A stretch of 34,053 nt of DNA from an uncultured Bacilli bacterium (GTDB taxonomy: Bacteria; Bacillota_I; Bacilli_A; RF39; UBA660), in NCBI GenBank assembly GCA_947624695.1, contig CANQLN010000002.1:1-34053 (forward strand). The letters run 5' to 3'. Every line of letters begins with the position of its first letter. Position 1 is the first letter of the stretch. The notes below the pieces were generated by a model. That model was not told where the DNA came from and searched no databases. It saw only the letters and a list, made by a program, of their open reading frames with translations. Shown here one piece after another: positions 16,406 through 23,115 of this stretch. A program made the position numbers and the translations under genes.

Positions 16406-16549
16406 TATTTAAAGTAAAAAACTTACACATCATCTTCCTCAGCCCTTGCTGAAAATTAGTCGTTCTGGGCTGGCTTAGTAGGTTTATCTCCTGAAAAATG
16501 GAATTTCTCGAACAGCTGGTAGGCAAATATAAGAATTGGTGACTCAGGA

Positions 16550-17620
16550 ATGAAAAGAAAAGGATTTATCTATGAAAAGATTGTAGATTTGAACAATATT
16601 GAATTAGCAATCTCAAAAGCTAGTATAGGAAAAGGTAAGAGAAAAAATGTTGAAAAGATATTAGATTCTCCTACTTATTACGCTATGCAAGTACAAAAGA
16701 TGTTAAAGGAAAAAAAGTATGTTCCTAGCCCTTATATCGAGATGAAAATTCACGATGGGGCAAATAAAAAAGAAAGAACAATATATAAACCTAGATTCTA
16801 TCCGGATCAGGTTATTCATTGGGCTTTAATGCTACAAATAGAGCCTCTATTAAAAAAAGGAATGTATGAGTTGTGCTGTGCTTCCGTTAAAAATAGAGGT
16901 ATTCATAGAGGTATGAAATATCTTAAAAGAATACTTGTAGATGATAGGAAATATACTAAATATTGTTTGAAATTAGATGTAAAGAAATTTTATCCTAGTA
17001 TTGATAAGGATATTTTAAAAGCTAAGTTTAGAAGAATAATAAAAGACCAAGATACACTTGATTTAATAGATATTATTATTGATAGTGGTAAAGAGGGATT
17101 GCCTATTGGTAATTATACTTCTCAATGGTTTGCAAACTTCTATTTACAAGACTTAGATCATTATATTAAAGAAGTATTAAAGGTAAAATATTATATCCGT
17201 TACATGGACGATATGGTATTGTTTTCTAATAATAAGAAAGAACTTAGAAAAATAAAATATGCTATTGATGAATTTGTAGCTAATGAAAAATTAGTTATAA
17301 AAGAAAATTGGCAATTATTCAAAGTTAATTCAAGACCAATAGACTTCTTAGGATATAGGTTTTATCGTGGATATACTACTTTAAGGAGAAGTAATTTTTT
17401 GAGGATAAAGAGAAGAGCAAAGAAAATATCTAAGAAAGACGAAATGACTTTCAAAGACGCCTCAGCTATGTTATCTTATAGCGGGTGGTTAAAACATTGT
17501 AATTCTCATAATTATCAGCAAAAATATATTAAGCCATATATTGATTACAAAAAATGTAAGGAGGTTGTAAGAAATGAAAGCAAGAAGTACAATAATTCCT
17601 CCAAAATTCAAAATAGGTGA
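16550..17620 (+). CDS. DGR reverse transcriptase
   Basis: A 356-residue group II intron-like/DGR-type reverse transcriptase. Motifs in order: LKLDVKKFYPSID (about residues 141-153), GLPIGNYTSQW (about 183-193; the IGxxxSQ form is characteristic of DGR enzymes in place of QGxxxSP), IRYMDDMVLF with YMDD at 218-221 holding the two catalytic Asp, and a C-terminal GYRFYRGYTTLR...SGWLKHCNS segment. There is no maturase or endonuclease domain. It would copy TR RNA with errors at adenines. No obvious Avd-like accessory gene lies between target and RT. Its 3' end overlaps the next gene by 47 nt. Confidence 0.93.
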   Translation: MKRKGFIYEKIVDLNNIELAISKASIGKGKRKNVEKILDSPTYYAMQVQKMLKEKKYVPSPYIEMKIHDGANKKERTIYKPRFYPDQVIHWALMLQIEPLLKKGMYELCCASVKNRGIHRGMKYLKRILVDDRKYTKYCLKLDVKKFYPSIDKDILKAKFRRIIKDQDTLDLIDIIIDSGKEGLPIGNYTSQWFANFYLQDLDHYIKEVLKVKYYIRYMDDMVLFSNNKKELRKIKYAIDEFVANEKLVIKENWQLFKVNSRPIDFLGYRFYRGYTTLRRSNFLRIKRRAKKISKKDEMTFKDASAMLSYSGWLKHCNSHNYQQKYIKPYIDYKKCKEVVRNESKKYNNSSKIQNR

Positions 17621-18071
17621 TAGAAAAGGCAACTTAATTGAGGTTGCTTTTTTTGATGATGTAAAAGAGATTCAAGATCAAGAAGAGGAAGCTACTTCTT
17701 ATGAATACTCAGTTTACAAAATCAAAACCATCTATAGAGAAAAATTAGAGGAATCCATTGAAAACAACTATGAAGCGTGGCTAGAGTTAGCTAAAGATAC
17801 TGATTATCAAGAATTAGCTAAAAAAGTAAGAGAAAAACGAGATGAGCTTTTGGCTGATAGTGATAAACAATTATTGCTGGATAGAATAGGCTTAGATCTA
17901 CCTGAGGACATAAACGCTACTAATCTTTTATTAGTAGTAAAAACTTTATTTGAAAATTTAACAAAAATTTTAAGAGGAGATTGGGCTAAATATAGGCAAG
18001 AGCTAAGAGATATTACTAAGCAAAAGGGATTCCCTTATGATGTGGAATTTCCTAAAAAGCCGGAAGAATAA
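17574..18071 (+). CDS. Tail-associated protein downstream of fibre/DGR block
   Basis: A 165-residue acidic protein with a strong TAAGGAGG site (17558-17565) located inside the RT gene. It begins with strands (RSTIIPPKFKIGDRKGNLIEVAFF) and continues as long helices (YREKLEESIENNYEAWLELAK). Proteins of this type often lie between fibre genes and holin in Bacillota siphophages, and their role is unknown. I considered a DGR accessory variability determinant (Avd), but Avd is a smaller basic four-helix protein that normally lies upstream of the RT, and the strand-rich start does not fit. Confidence 0.5.
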   Translation: MKARSTIIPPKFKIGDRKGNLIEVAFFDDVKEIQDQEEEATSYEYSVYKIKTIYREKLEESIENNYEAWLELAKDTDYQELAKKVREKRDELLADSDKQLLLDRIGLDLPEDINATNLLLVVKTLFENLTKILRGDWAKYRQELRDITKQKGFPYDVEFPKKPEE

Positions 18072-18088
18072 TTGAGGGAGGTAAGTTA

Positions 18089-18490
18089 ATGAATATTATA
18101 AATATAATTAAAGCTGGCTTAACAGCTATCATAACTTGGATAGGTTGGTTAGTTGGTGGCTATGATACTATGATGATAACGCTTTTAATCATAATGGGAA
18201 TGGATTATATATCAGGCGTTATGTGTGGGATATATAAAAAAGAGTTATCTAGTGAAGTTGGCTTTAAAGGAATCTTTAAAAAAGTAATGATAATTATTTT
18301 AGTGGGAATAACTAATTTATTAGGACAAGCTACAGGTATTGAGGGATTGAGATATGTAACAATCTCTTTTTATTTAGCTAACGAGGGTATATCCGTTGTA
18401 GAAAATGCTTCTATATTAGGATTGCCTATACCACAAAAAATTAAAGATGTATTAGACCAATTAAAAAGTTCATCTAACGAAGAAAAATAA
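18089..18490 (+). CDS. Holin (toxin secretion/phage lysis family)
   Basis: A 133-residue membrane protein preceded by GGGAGG. Hydrophobic segments cover about residues 7-22 (GLTAIITWIGWLVGG), 28-48 (MITLLIIMGMDYISGVMCGI, with the conserved MDYISG motif of the TIGR01593 holin family) and 65-82 (VMIIILVGITNLLGQATG), followed by a charged C-terminus. It would form membrane lesions that release or activate the endolysin encoded just downstream. Confidence 0.88.
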   Translation: MNIINIIKAGLTAIITWIGWLVGGYDTMMITLLIIMGMDYISGVMCGIYKKELSSEVGFKGIFKKVMIIILVGITNLLGQATGIEGLRYVTISFYLANEGISVVENASILGLPIPQKIKDVLDQLKSSSNEEK

Positions 18491-18498
18491 TGGTGATT

Positions 18499-18527
18499 AA
18501 AGGGAACTAGCAATAGTTCTCTTTTTT
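18499..18527 (+). terminator. Intrinsic terminator after holin
   Basis: AGGGAACTA (18501-18509) pairs with TAGTTCTCT (18514-18522, one G-U) around a GCAA loop and runs into six T's. It lies between holin and endolysin, so it may be partly read through. Confidence 0.7.
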
Positions 18528-18566
18528 CATATAAAAAAATTTTCCATAGAATAGGAGGAATAAAAG

Positions 18567-18722
18567 ATGGAAGAAAAAAATGAAGTTCTTGAAGAACAAG
18601 TTGAAGAAGTTAATGTTGAAAATCAAGAAGAAATTTTTGGCATAACCGAAGAAGAAATGAAAGAAAGTGAGTGTGATAGTAATGAAACCTGTGAATGCAA
18701 GCAAGTTGACAGTAACGAGTAA
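18567..18722 (+). CDS. Small very acidic protein in lysis cassette (51 aa)
   Basis: ATG 18567 with an AGGAGG site at 18553-18558 opens a 51-codon frame, nearly half of it Glu/Asp/Asn (EEKNEVLEEQVEEVNVENQE) with a short Cys-containing tail (CDSNETCECKQ). It overlaps the endolysin start in another frame, so the two are likely coupled. I do not recognise it; a lysis-timing or structural role is possible. There is no hydrophobic segment, so it is not an antiholin of the usual type. Confidence 0.6.
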   Translation: MEEKNEVLEEQVEEVNVENQEEIFGITEEEMKESECDSNETCECKQVDSNE

Positions 18723-19458
18723 ATTTGGTCCTCGTACATATACATATAGAGGTCAAAAAATAAGTGACTACCACAAAGGAATTGACTTAATTGGTGGTAG
18801 TGAAATTATTGCTGTAGCTGATGGTATAGTCACTTCTATTTGTAATAGTGGCGTACAATATGGACAAGCTTGTTATGTAAGATTAAAACATAATAACGGT
18901 TGGCAAACTTTATATTATCATTTAAAATCAGGATCAGTTTGTGTTAAAGTAGGTGAATCGGTAAAAAAAGGTCAAAAGCTGGGTATTATGGGTGCAACAG
19001 GACAAGCAACAGGAGTGCATTTACACTTTCAAATTGATAAAGGAAGTAGTAGTTCAGCTATTGATCCATACGACTATATCTTTAATGGTAAAAGTTTTGA
19101 TGGTGAAAATACATCTAATCAATCATCTAATAAATCAATAGAAGAATTAGCTAAAGAGGTAATAGCTGGTAAATGGGGAAATAATCCTGAAAGAAAACAA
19201 AGATTAGAGAGTGCTGGATATGATTATTCTAAAGTTCAAGCTAGAGTAAATGAAATGTTAGCCGGTAATAATCCTAAACCTAATCCAACACCTAGCGTTG
19301 ATATTTTAACTTTGGTTAAGAAAACTATTAGAGGTGACTTTGGAAATGGTGAGGCTCGTAAAAAAGCTTTAGGATCTAATTATGATGAAGTGCAAAGACA
19401 AGTTAATCTAAATCTTAAAGCTGGACTAACTCGTTGGGATAATATTAAATTATTTTAA
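18667..19458 (+). CDS. Endolysin: M23 (LytM) peptidase with two CW_7 repeats
   Basis: A 263-residue lysin. Residues about 20-125 form an M23 metallopeptidase domain with zinc and catalytic residues visible: H36-x3-D40 (YHKGID), H85 (YYHL) and H118-x-H120 (VHLHF). A Ser/Asn linker leads to two CW_7 (Cpl-7-type) wall-binding repeats, about 157-199 and 212-251. M23 enzymes cut peptidoglycan cross-bridges, and CW_7 binds muropeptide in many Bacillota walls. There is no signal peptide, so export depends on the holin. GTG 18667 is the longest start; ATG 18682 is possible. Confidence 0.9.
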   Translation: MSVIVMKPVNASKLTVTSKFGPRTYTYRGQKISDYHKGIDLIGGSEIIAVADGIVTSICNSGVQYGQACYVRLKHNNGWQTLYYHLKSGSVCVKVGESVKKGQKLGIMGATGQATGVHLHFQIDKGSSSSAIDPYDYIFNGKSFDGENTSNQSSNKSIEELAKEVIAGKWGNNPERKQRLESAGYDYSKVQARVNEMLAGNNPKPNPTPSVDILTLVKKTIRGDFGNGEARKKALGSNYDEVQRQVNLNLKAGLTRWDNIKLF

Positions 19459-19466
19459 TGAATAAA

Positions 19467-19502
19467 AGGTAAGGACAATTATGTCCCTACCTCTTTTTTT
19501 TT
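19467..19502 (+). terminator. Terminator at end of late operon
   Basis: AGGTA-GGAC pairs with GTCC-TACCT (19467-19476 with 19483-19492, one A/C mismatch), followed by a long T run. It separates the rightward late genes from the convergent minus-strand gene and overlaps its 3' end. Confidence 0.8.
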
Positions 19503-19996
19503 GCTCTAATTTTCTCTAGTTTATATATATAGTCTTGTCCGTATCTATTTATAAATTCTTCTCTTGTATGTTCTTTTAAATATTCTTTTTGAAATTTAAC
19601 TTTATAAAGAAGATTCATTAAAGTATCTTTATGAAATAGCTTATGACAAAAAATACACATTGGAGCTACCATACCATCTTCTATAGATATACTTCTATAT
19701 GATCCGCTAAATATTTCATTTTTTTCAACTCTAGTATATATATTTAATCTTCTATCAAAATCACCCGTTTTTAAGCCACATTCACAGCATTTAGTAAGAT
19801 TAGGATAAATTATACTAAATCTTTCTTTTTCTTTCTTAGCTTGCTTGTTTGTGCGTGATTTTAAGGTTTTATATTGTTTGTATTCTTTATCTTTACAATT
19901 ATGACAATCACTATATTCAATTATCTTCTTTTTAATGGTACAATAAATATATATTTTTTCTTTTTTAGATCTTCTCCTTAGATATTTACAATTCAA
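19487..19996 (-). CDS. HNH-like zinc-binding protein, apparently degenerate
   Basis: A protein of about 169 residues on the minus strand between lysin and attP. It has cysteine pairs DCHNC and CCECG, then VEKNEIFSGSYRSISIEDGM and PMCIFCHKLFHKD, then a Q...F...YGQDYIYKL tail. The layout matches phage HNH proteins whose core reads 'HEIF.G...S...G..V.LC..CH...H', but the first catalytic His position reads K/N, so nuclease activity is doubtful. TTG (19994-19996) is preferred as start because AAAGGAG is 8 nt upstream; GTG at 20003-20005 would touch the site. Its location outside the main operons suggests an accessory (moron) gene. Confidence 0.6.
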   Translation of the reverse strand: MNCKYLRRRSKKEKIYIYCTIKKKIIEYSDCHNCKDKEYKQYKTLKSRTNKQAKKEKERFSIIYPNLTKCCECGLKTGDFDRRLNIYTRVEKNEIFSGSYRSISIEDGMVAPMCIFCHKLFHKDTLMNLLYKVKFQKEYLKEHTREEFINRYGQDYIYKLEKIRAKKKR

Positions 19997-20009
19997 TTTA
20001 ATCACTCCT

Positions 20010-20255
20010 TTAGTTAGGTACTAAATAGTGACTAAAAAAGTGAAATTATATAACATTTTAATACTTTATATAACATAGAAATACTTATAAATACTATAAA
20101 TTACAGAGTATAGCATTTAAACAAGTTTTATGTTATAAAAATTAAAATATTACTTTTCCCTTATTTTATAGGGGTTTTTACTTTTTTAGGTACTATTTTA
20201 GGTACTAATAATTCTTTATTTATTTCAACTTGTCAATATTTTTGACAGGTTAATG
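20010..20255. other. Putative attP region
   Basis: This gap between lysis side and integrase holds three direct copies of TTAGGTACTA (20014-20023, 20186-20195, 20198-20207; the last two begin 12 bp apart), which look like arm-type integrase sites. A near-perfect inverted repeat AACTTGTCAA/TTGACAGGTT (20227-20236 with 20242-20251, 5-bp centre) lies beside the integrase stop and could be the core-type site. The stretch is very AT-rich, with further short repeats (TATATAACAT twice). It is intact and flanked by phage genes on both sides. Confidence 0.6.
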
Positions 20256-20257
20256 GC

Positions 20258-21388
20258 TTATAGATTATCTAATAAATCAACTATCTTATCTTGAACACTA
20301 GGGAATAAGTGCATATACACTTCTTGCATAACTCTTAGACTATGTCCCATTCTTTGTGACATCATTAAGAAAAATTTAGTTGAATCAGTTTCTCCTGATC
20401 TAATGTATTCGTTAATACATATACTTACATGAGAATGTCTAAACTCGTGTATAGTTATCATTTCTTTTTCCATATCAGCTAACTTAAAGTATTCTTTTCT
20501 ATGCTTTTGAACTTGATAATCACTTATGACATCACCATTTCCAAAAACATACCAATCTTCACTAAAGTCACTATATTGTTTTACATACTCTTTATATTTT
20601 AATAATTCTTCTCTTAATTTTCTTGACATAGTAATTTCTCTATTTAAGCAATTCTTAGTTGCTGTTATTTTAAATTTTCCTTTTTTAGTGTTAAAGGATA
20701 TAGTCTTATTTATACTAATCATATTGCTATTAAAGTTTATATCTCTCCAAGTTATAGCTAATATTTCTCCTTTTCTCATACCTGTAAAATATAAAGTAAG
20801 AAAGAAACAATGCCATAATTCATCATCTATAACACTTATAAATTTACAATATTGATCGTAAACAATATATCTTAATTTTTTATTTGTTTCAATAACTTCA
20901 TCATTTCTTTTTTTAAAACGCCCTGATAGTTCTACCGGATTATAATTTAATTCATACTTTCTATTAGCAAAAGTGAATATCTCTTTAAAGACAACATAGT
21001 ATTGATTACAAGTGGATATTTTTATTTTTTTATCTATAAGTTTGTTTTTCCAATTTTCTATATCCATAACACTTATTTCATCAATATATTTGCCTTTAAA
21101 ATATGGCTTAATATTATTTTCGTATTGAGATAAATAAGTAAGATATGTAGATTCTCTTAGTCTATGTTCGGCGTCTTTAAAATAATCATCGGCTACTATT
21201 TCAAACCTCTTTTTTATTGGAGCGTCACGATTCATTAAAAATACTCTTTCTTCGGCTCTAGCTTCTTTCTCTAATAAATATCTTTTAGAAGTATAGGGTA
21301 CTAATTTTCCCTCCGTGTTATGATAATATACTTTGAAGCGGTACTGACGCCCATCTTTAGTTTTTTCTTTATCCTTAAATACTGACAT
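20258..21388 (-). CDS. int: Tyrosine integrase
   Basis: A 376-residue site-specific recombinase. The N-terminal arm-binding domain is followed by a SAM-like core-binding domain (TYLTYLSQYENNIKPYFKGK) and the catalytic domain with the full set: R205 (TGMRKGE), K245 (TATKN), H314-x-x-R317 (HEFRHSH), H349 (RMGHS) and nucleophile Y358 (EVYMHL). It would integrate the phage at a host attB through the attP region next to its 3' end and, with a directionality factor, excise it. It is transcribed opposite to the late and early operons. Confidence 0.93.
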   Translation of the reverse strand: MSVFKDKEKTKDGRQYRFKVYYHNTEGKLVPYTSKRYLLEKEARAEERVFLMNRDAPIKKRFEIVADDYFKDAEHRLRESTYLTYLSQYENNIKPYFKGKYIDEISVMDIENWKNKLIDKKIKISTCNQYYVVFKEIFTFANRKYELNYNPVELSGRFKKRNDEVIETNKKLRYIVYDQYCKFISVIDDELWHCFFLTLYFTGMRKGEILAITWRDINFNSNMISINKTISFNTKKGKFKITATKNCLNREITMSRKLREELLKYKEYVKQYSDFSEDWYVFGNGDVISDYQVQKHRKEYFKLADMEKEMITIHEFRHSHVSICINEYIRSGETDSTKFFLMMSQRMGHSLRVMQEVYMHLFPSVQDKIVDLLDNL

Positions 21389-21404
21389 TTTAGCACTTCC
21401 TTTA

Positions 21405-21433
21405 TTGTTTTATTTTTTGTTCCGTGCTATAAT
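21405..21433 (+). promoter_or_regulatory. Promoter of the candidate small RNA
   Basis: TTGTTT (21405-21410), 17-bp spacer, TATAAT (21428-21433) with an extended TGC just before it. The predicted start is near 21440. It points away from the integrase gene and lies over that gene's leader. Confidence 0.65.
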
Positions 21434-21439
21434 GTAAAA

Positions 21440-21546
21440 GGAAACTCATTTACAATTATAGCTTCGGTTATTTTTGTTTAAGATTCGTTAGTCTTATGGG
21501 TTTTCCATTTAACGCTTAGAGTTGCACCTCTAGGCGTCTTTTTTTT
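21440..21546 (+). ncRNA. Candidate trans-acting antisense small RNA
   Basis: No open reading frame of useful size lies here, but there is a near-consensus promoter and a strong terminator about 107 nt apart. Bases 21484-21499 are perfectly complementary (16 nt) to 23116-23131, directly upstream of the ribosome binding site of the early gene at 23146. The pairing element sits partly in the loop of a small hairpin (AAGA 21480-21483 with TCTT 21492-21495), and GGAAA/TTTCC (21440-21444 with 21501-21505) closes the 5' domain, so the seed would be exposed. This suggests a lysogeny-side RNA silencing an early, possibly excision-linked, gene. Confidence 0.6.
21512..21546 (+). terminator. Terminator of the small RNA
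   Basis: ACGCTTAGAG (21512-21521) pairs with CTCTAGGCGT (21528-21537, one G-U) over a 6-nt loop, then C and eight T's. Confidence 0.85.
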
Positions 21547-21883
21547 ATTTCATTTTACTTATTAAATAATCTTTTATTTTATTTGGCTCAGCCATACAAT
21601 AAAATTCATAGCTACCGGCTGGAGTGTTAATATAAACATCTCCATAGTTAAATATTTTTCCCATAGCTGATTGATTTACTTTTACTGATGTTATTTGTCT
21701 AATTGGTGATTCTAAAGTTTCGGTATGGATCAATCCAACTTTTCCTGAAACCATGTCATCAGTTATTTCTAACTTAGTTGTTAATATTCTAAATATCTTT
21801 TTCCATATAGTAAATAAACCAATAATAAAGATAAATAGTAAACAATCAGGGATAATAGTTTTCCAACTTGTTCTAGCTTTCAT
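21545..21883 (-). CDS. Membrane-anchored PH-domain (bPH_2-like) protein
   Basis: A 112-residue protein. A hydrophobic segment near the N-terminus (DCLLFIFIIGLFTIW) is followed by a bacterial PH-type domain: YdbS-like TTKLEITDDMVSGKVGLIHTETLESPI, then YGDVYINTPAG and a final helix. Such proteins occur in lysogeny regions of Bacillota prophages; a role in altering the cell surface or superinfection is possible but unproven. It lies between integrase and repressor on the same strand, with a GGAGG site on the minus strand. Confidence 0.68.
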   Translation of the reverse strand: MKARTSWKTIIPDCLLFIFIIGLFTIWKKIFRILTTKLEITDDMVSGKVGLIHTETLESPIRQITSVKVNQSAMGKIFNYGDVYINTPAGSYEFYCMAEPNKIKDYLISKMK

Positions 21884-22033
21884 TTTTACACCTCCATAAT
21901 CTATTTAAAAATACCTGAACTAGCGTATTTTTTGTCTTAAATGATATTTTATATCCTTTAAATGTAATTTTTTTACATTTAAGACCTGAAAACATACATT
22001 TTAGGGTTAAAGTGATAAATAACTTACATTTAT

Positions 22034-22042
22034 TGGTATAAT
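22034..22042 (+). promoter_or_regulatory. Extended -10 promoter inside the lysogeny region
   Basis: TGG TATAAT (22034-22042); the -35 is poor (GATAAA at 22014-22019). The transcript would start near 22049 with a hairpin, CCCC-GAGA-GGGG (about 22068-22079, GNRA-type loop) flanked by TATAAT/ATTATA pairing, and run toward the repressor 3' end. Further upstream, GTCTTAAATG near 21934 and CATTTAAGAC near 21976 form a 10-bp inverted repeat. Most of the gap 21884-22190 is otherwise AT-rich without a recognised gene. Confidence 0.45.
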
Positions 22043-22088
22043 AAAATATTTAATTTTATAATAGAGCCCCGAGAGGGGGAATTATAGG

Positions 22089-22178
22089 TTGTTAGACTTA
22101 AAAATTTTTTATAGTGAATTGGAAGATTTAGAAATTGACATTACACTATATAGCTTTTTGATAGAATATTTCTTTTAG
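22089..22178 (+). CDS. Possible 29-aa leader peptide
   Basis: TTG 22089 with GAGGGGG about 9 nt upstream opens a 29-codon frame ending at TAG 22176 (MLDLKIFYSELEDLEIDITL...). An imperfect stem AGAATAT/ATATTCT (22163-22187) follows directly and may terminate the transcript. The frame is convergent with the repressor gene. It could instead be just part of a non-coding transcript. Confidence 0.3.
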   Translation: MLDLKIFYSELEDLEIDITLYSFLIEYFF

Positions 22179-22190
22179 AGATATTCTTTC

Positions 22191-22574
22191 TTATTGTTTA
22201 TCTTTCATTATAAATGATTTATTAGCTTTTGCAAACTCAATCAATTTATTAAAATCTTCTTCCGTCATTTCTTCGTTTTCATTTAAAAAACCTTTTCTAG
22301 TTAAAACGTCTTTTAATATAGCTTTTTCTTCCTCTTGACTATATTTTTTCTTTTCACTTTTCATTGGTACATTGAATCCCATTAGCCATACTTCGTCAAC
22401 ATCAAAGAACTCAGCTAGAGTAGTTAGACTATCTTGTTTAGCTTTATATGTTCCTGACAGCCAATGACTAATTTGAGATTTAGCAATACCTGTTTTAGCT
22501 GATAATTCTACAGCTTTTATGTTTTTCATAGCCATAGCTTTTTTAAGTCTATTTGCGAAAGTATCTTCCAACAT
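22191..22574 (-). CDS. CI-like repressor (XRE family, short form)
   Basis: A 127-residue regulator with an N-terminal XRE helix-turn-helix (about residues 8-67: LKKAMAMKNIKAVELSAKTG, SQISHWLSG...LAEFFDVDEVWLMG). The C-terminal part is short, helical and charged and lacks the S24 self-cleavage domain, so induction must not depend on RecA-stimulated autoproteolysis of this protein. It is divergent from the Cro-like gene, with palindromic operators between them. It probably holds the early promoter off and may control its own. AGGAG lies ahead of the start on the minus strand. Confidence 0.85.
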   Translation of the reverse strand: MLEDTFANRLKKAMAMKNIKAVELSAKTGIAKSQISHWLSGTYKAKQDSLTTLAEFFDVDEVWLMGFNVPMKSEKKKYSQEEEKAILKDVLTRKGFLNENEEMTEEDFNKLIEFAKANKSFIMKDKQ

Positions 22575-22597
22575 CTTCGTATCAACTCCTCATATTG

Positions 22598-22626
22598 ATT
22601 ATACTAAATAAGTTGGGAAAAAACAA
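22598..22626 (-). promoter_or_regulatory. Repressor promoter
   Basis: On the minus strand: TTGTTT (plus positions 22621-22626), 17-bp spacer, TATAAT (22598-22603). Operator O1 (22612-22627) covers its -35, so the repressor or Cro can shut it off. Confidence 0.6.
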
Positions 22627-22627
22627 C
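22612..22627. promoter_or_regulatory. Operator O1
   Basis: GTTGGGAAAAAACAAC, an imperfect palindrome sharing the GTTnGGAAA half-site with O2-O4. It overlaps the -35 of the repressor promoter. Confidence 0.6.
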
Positions 22628-22652
22628 AAAAATTGTCAAGAAATTAAAAAAA

Positions 22653-22663
22653 GTTTGGAAAAC
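22653..22663. promoter_or_regulatory. Operator O2
   Basis: GTTTGGAAAAC with the same half-site as O3, located 13 bp upstream of the early promoter -35. Confidence 0.55.
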
Positions 22664-22676
22664 TTTAATTTTTATG

Positions 22677-22705
22677 TTGACTTATAAAGAGAACAATGAT
22701 AAGAT
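22677..22705 (+). promoter_or_regulatory. Early (lytic) promoter
   Basis: TTGACT (22677-22682), 17-bp spacer, TAAGAT (22700-22705) with an extended TGA before it. Transcription would start near 22712, within the edge of O3, and drive the Cro-like gene and the early operon. Confidence 0.7.
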
Positions 22706-22712
22706 TAAACTA

Positions 22713-22731
22713 GGTTGGGAAATTCCAAACC
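22713..22731. promoter_or_regulatory. Operator O3
   Basis: GGTTGGGAAATTCCAAACC, the most symmetrical copy. It lies over the predicted start of early transcription and just before the Shine-Dalgarno sequence of the Cro-like gene, suited to block the lytic promoter. Confidence 0.75.
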
Positions 22732-22746
22732 AAAGGAGGTGAAATT

Positions 22747-23004
22747 GTGAAAAGAAATTATGACTACTCAAAATTGAGAGGAAGAATAATTGAAAAGCTA
22801 GGAAATCTTAAAAACTACGCTGAATTATTAGGAATCTCTGATACAGCTTTGTCTAATAAATTAAGTAATAAAGTTCCATTCAATCAAGATGAAATTCTAA
22901 GATCCATGGAAAAAGAAGTATTAGATATAGAAGCTGTAGAAGTATCACATTATTTTTTTACACAAAAAGTTGGGGAAATCCAAACAAAAGAAAAGGAGGA
23001 CTAA
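22747..23004 (+). CDS. Cro-like regulator (DUF739-like)
   Basis: An 85-residue protein starting at GTG 22747 behind AAAGGAGGTG. It carries a small helix-turn-helix: LRGRIIEKLGNLKNYAELLG, then SDTALSNKLSNKVPFNQDEI, a form typical of DUF739/Cro-like phage proteins opposite CI-type repressors. It is the first gene under the early promoter and likely competes for the operators. Its own 3' end contains a fourth operator-like palindrome. Confidence 0.75.
   Translation: MKRNYDYSKLRGRIIEKLGNLKNYAELLGISDTALSNKLSNKVPFNQDEILRSMEKEVLDIEAVEVSHYFFTQKVGEIQTKEKED
22969..22985. promoter_or_regulatory. Operator-like palindrome O4 inside the Cro-like gene
   Basis: GTTGGGGAAATCCAAAC matches O3 closely in both half-sites but lies about 250 bp downstream, in the last codons of the Cro-like gene. 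It could serve as a transcription roadblock or a looping partner. Confidence 0.55.
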
Positions 23005-23007
23005 AAT

Positions 23008-23115
23008 ATGAGCTCAGGAGTGCAAATAACTTTAATTATATGTGTAACTATTGTGGCTGTGATTTGGTTAGCTGTCAAATATGATAGTGAAAACAAAAAT
23101 AATAAAAAGAAATAA
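23008..23115 (+). CDS. Small single-span membrane peptide (35 aa)
   Basis: ATG 23008 follows AAAAGGAGG and encodes 35 residues: a short N-terminus, a hydrophobic span (VQITLIICVTIVAVIWLAV) and a Lys/Asn-rich charged tail. The good ribosome binding site supports translation. Its stop at 23113 is immediately followed by the small-RNA target site. Small hydrophobic peptides like this occur as phage membrane modulators or type I toxins; function unknown. Confidence 0.65.
   Translation: MSSGVQITLIICVTIVAVIWLAVKYDSENKNNKKK

Noticed and set aside
16258..16452. 64-codon plus-strand frame across TR2
   Set aside because: It has no ribosome binding site, and its content is explained by TR2 being a copy of a coding VR.
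16209..16526. 105-codon minus-strand frame, considered as an Avd-like accessory gene
   Set aside because: It is antisense to TR2 and its flanks and has a composition unlike the other proteins (Pro/Thr-rich, from the GC-richer template).
17574..18071. Gene after the RT as DGR accessory protein Avd
   Set aside because: It is acidic with a strand-rich start and is in the usual tail-to-holin position, whereas Avd is a basic four-helix bundle upstream of the RT.
20227..20251. Inverted repeat beside the integrase stop as an intrinsic terminator
   Set aside because: Neither strand has a T-tract after the stem; an integrase core-type site fits better.
21525..21531. CACCTCT of the small RNA as an additional pairing site for AGAGGTG at 23135-23141
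   Set aside because: It lies mostly in the terminator stem and in the wrong order for one continuous duplex with the 16-nt pairing.
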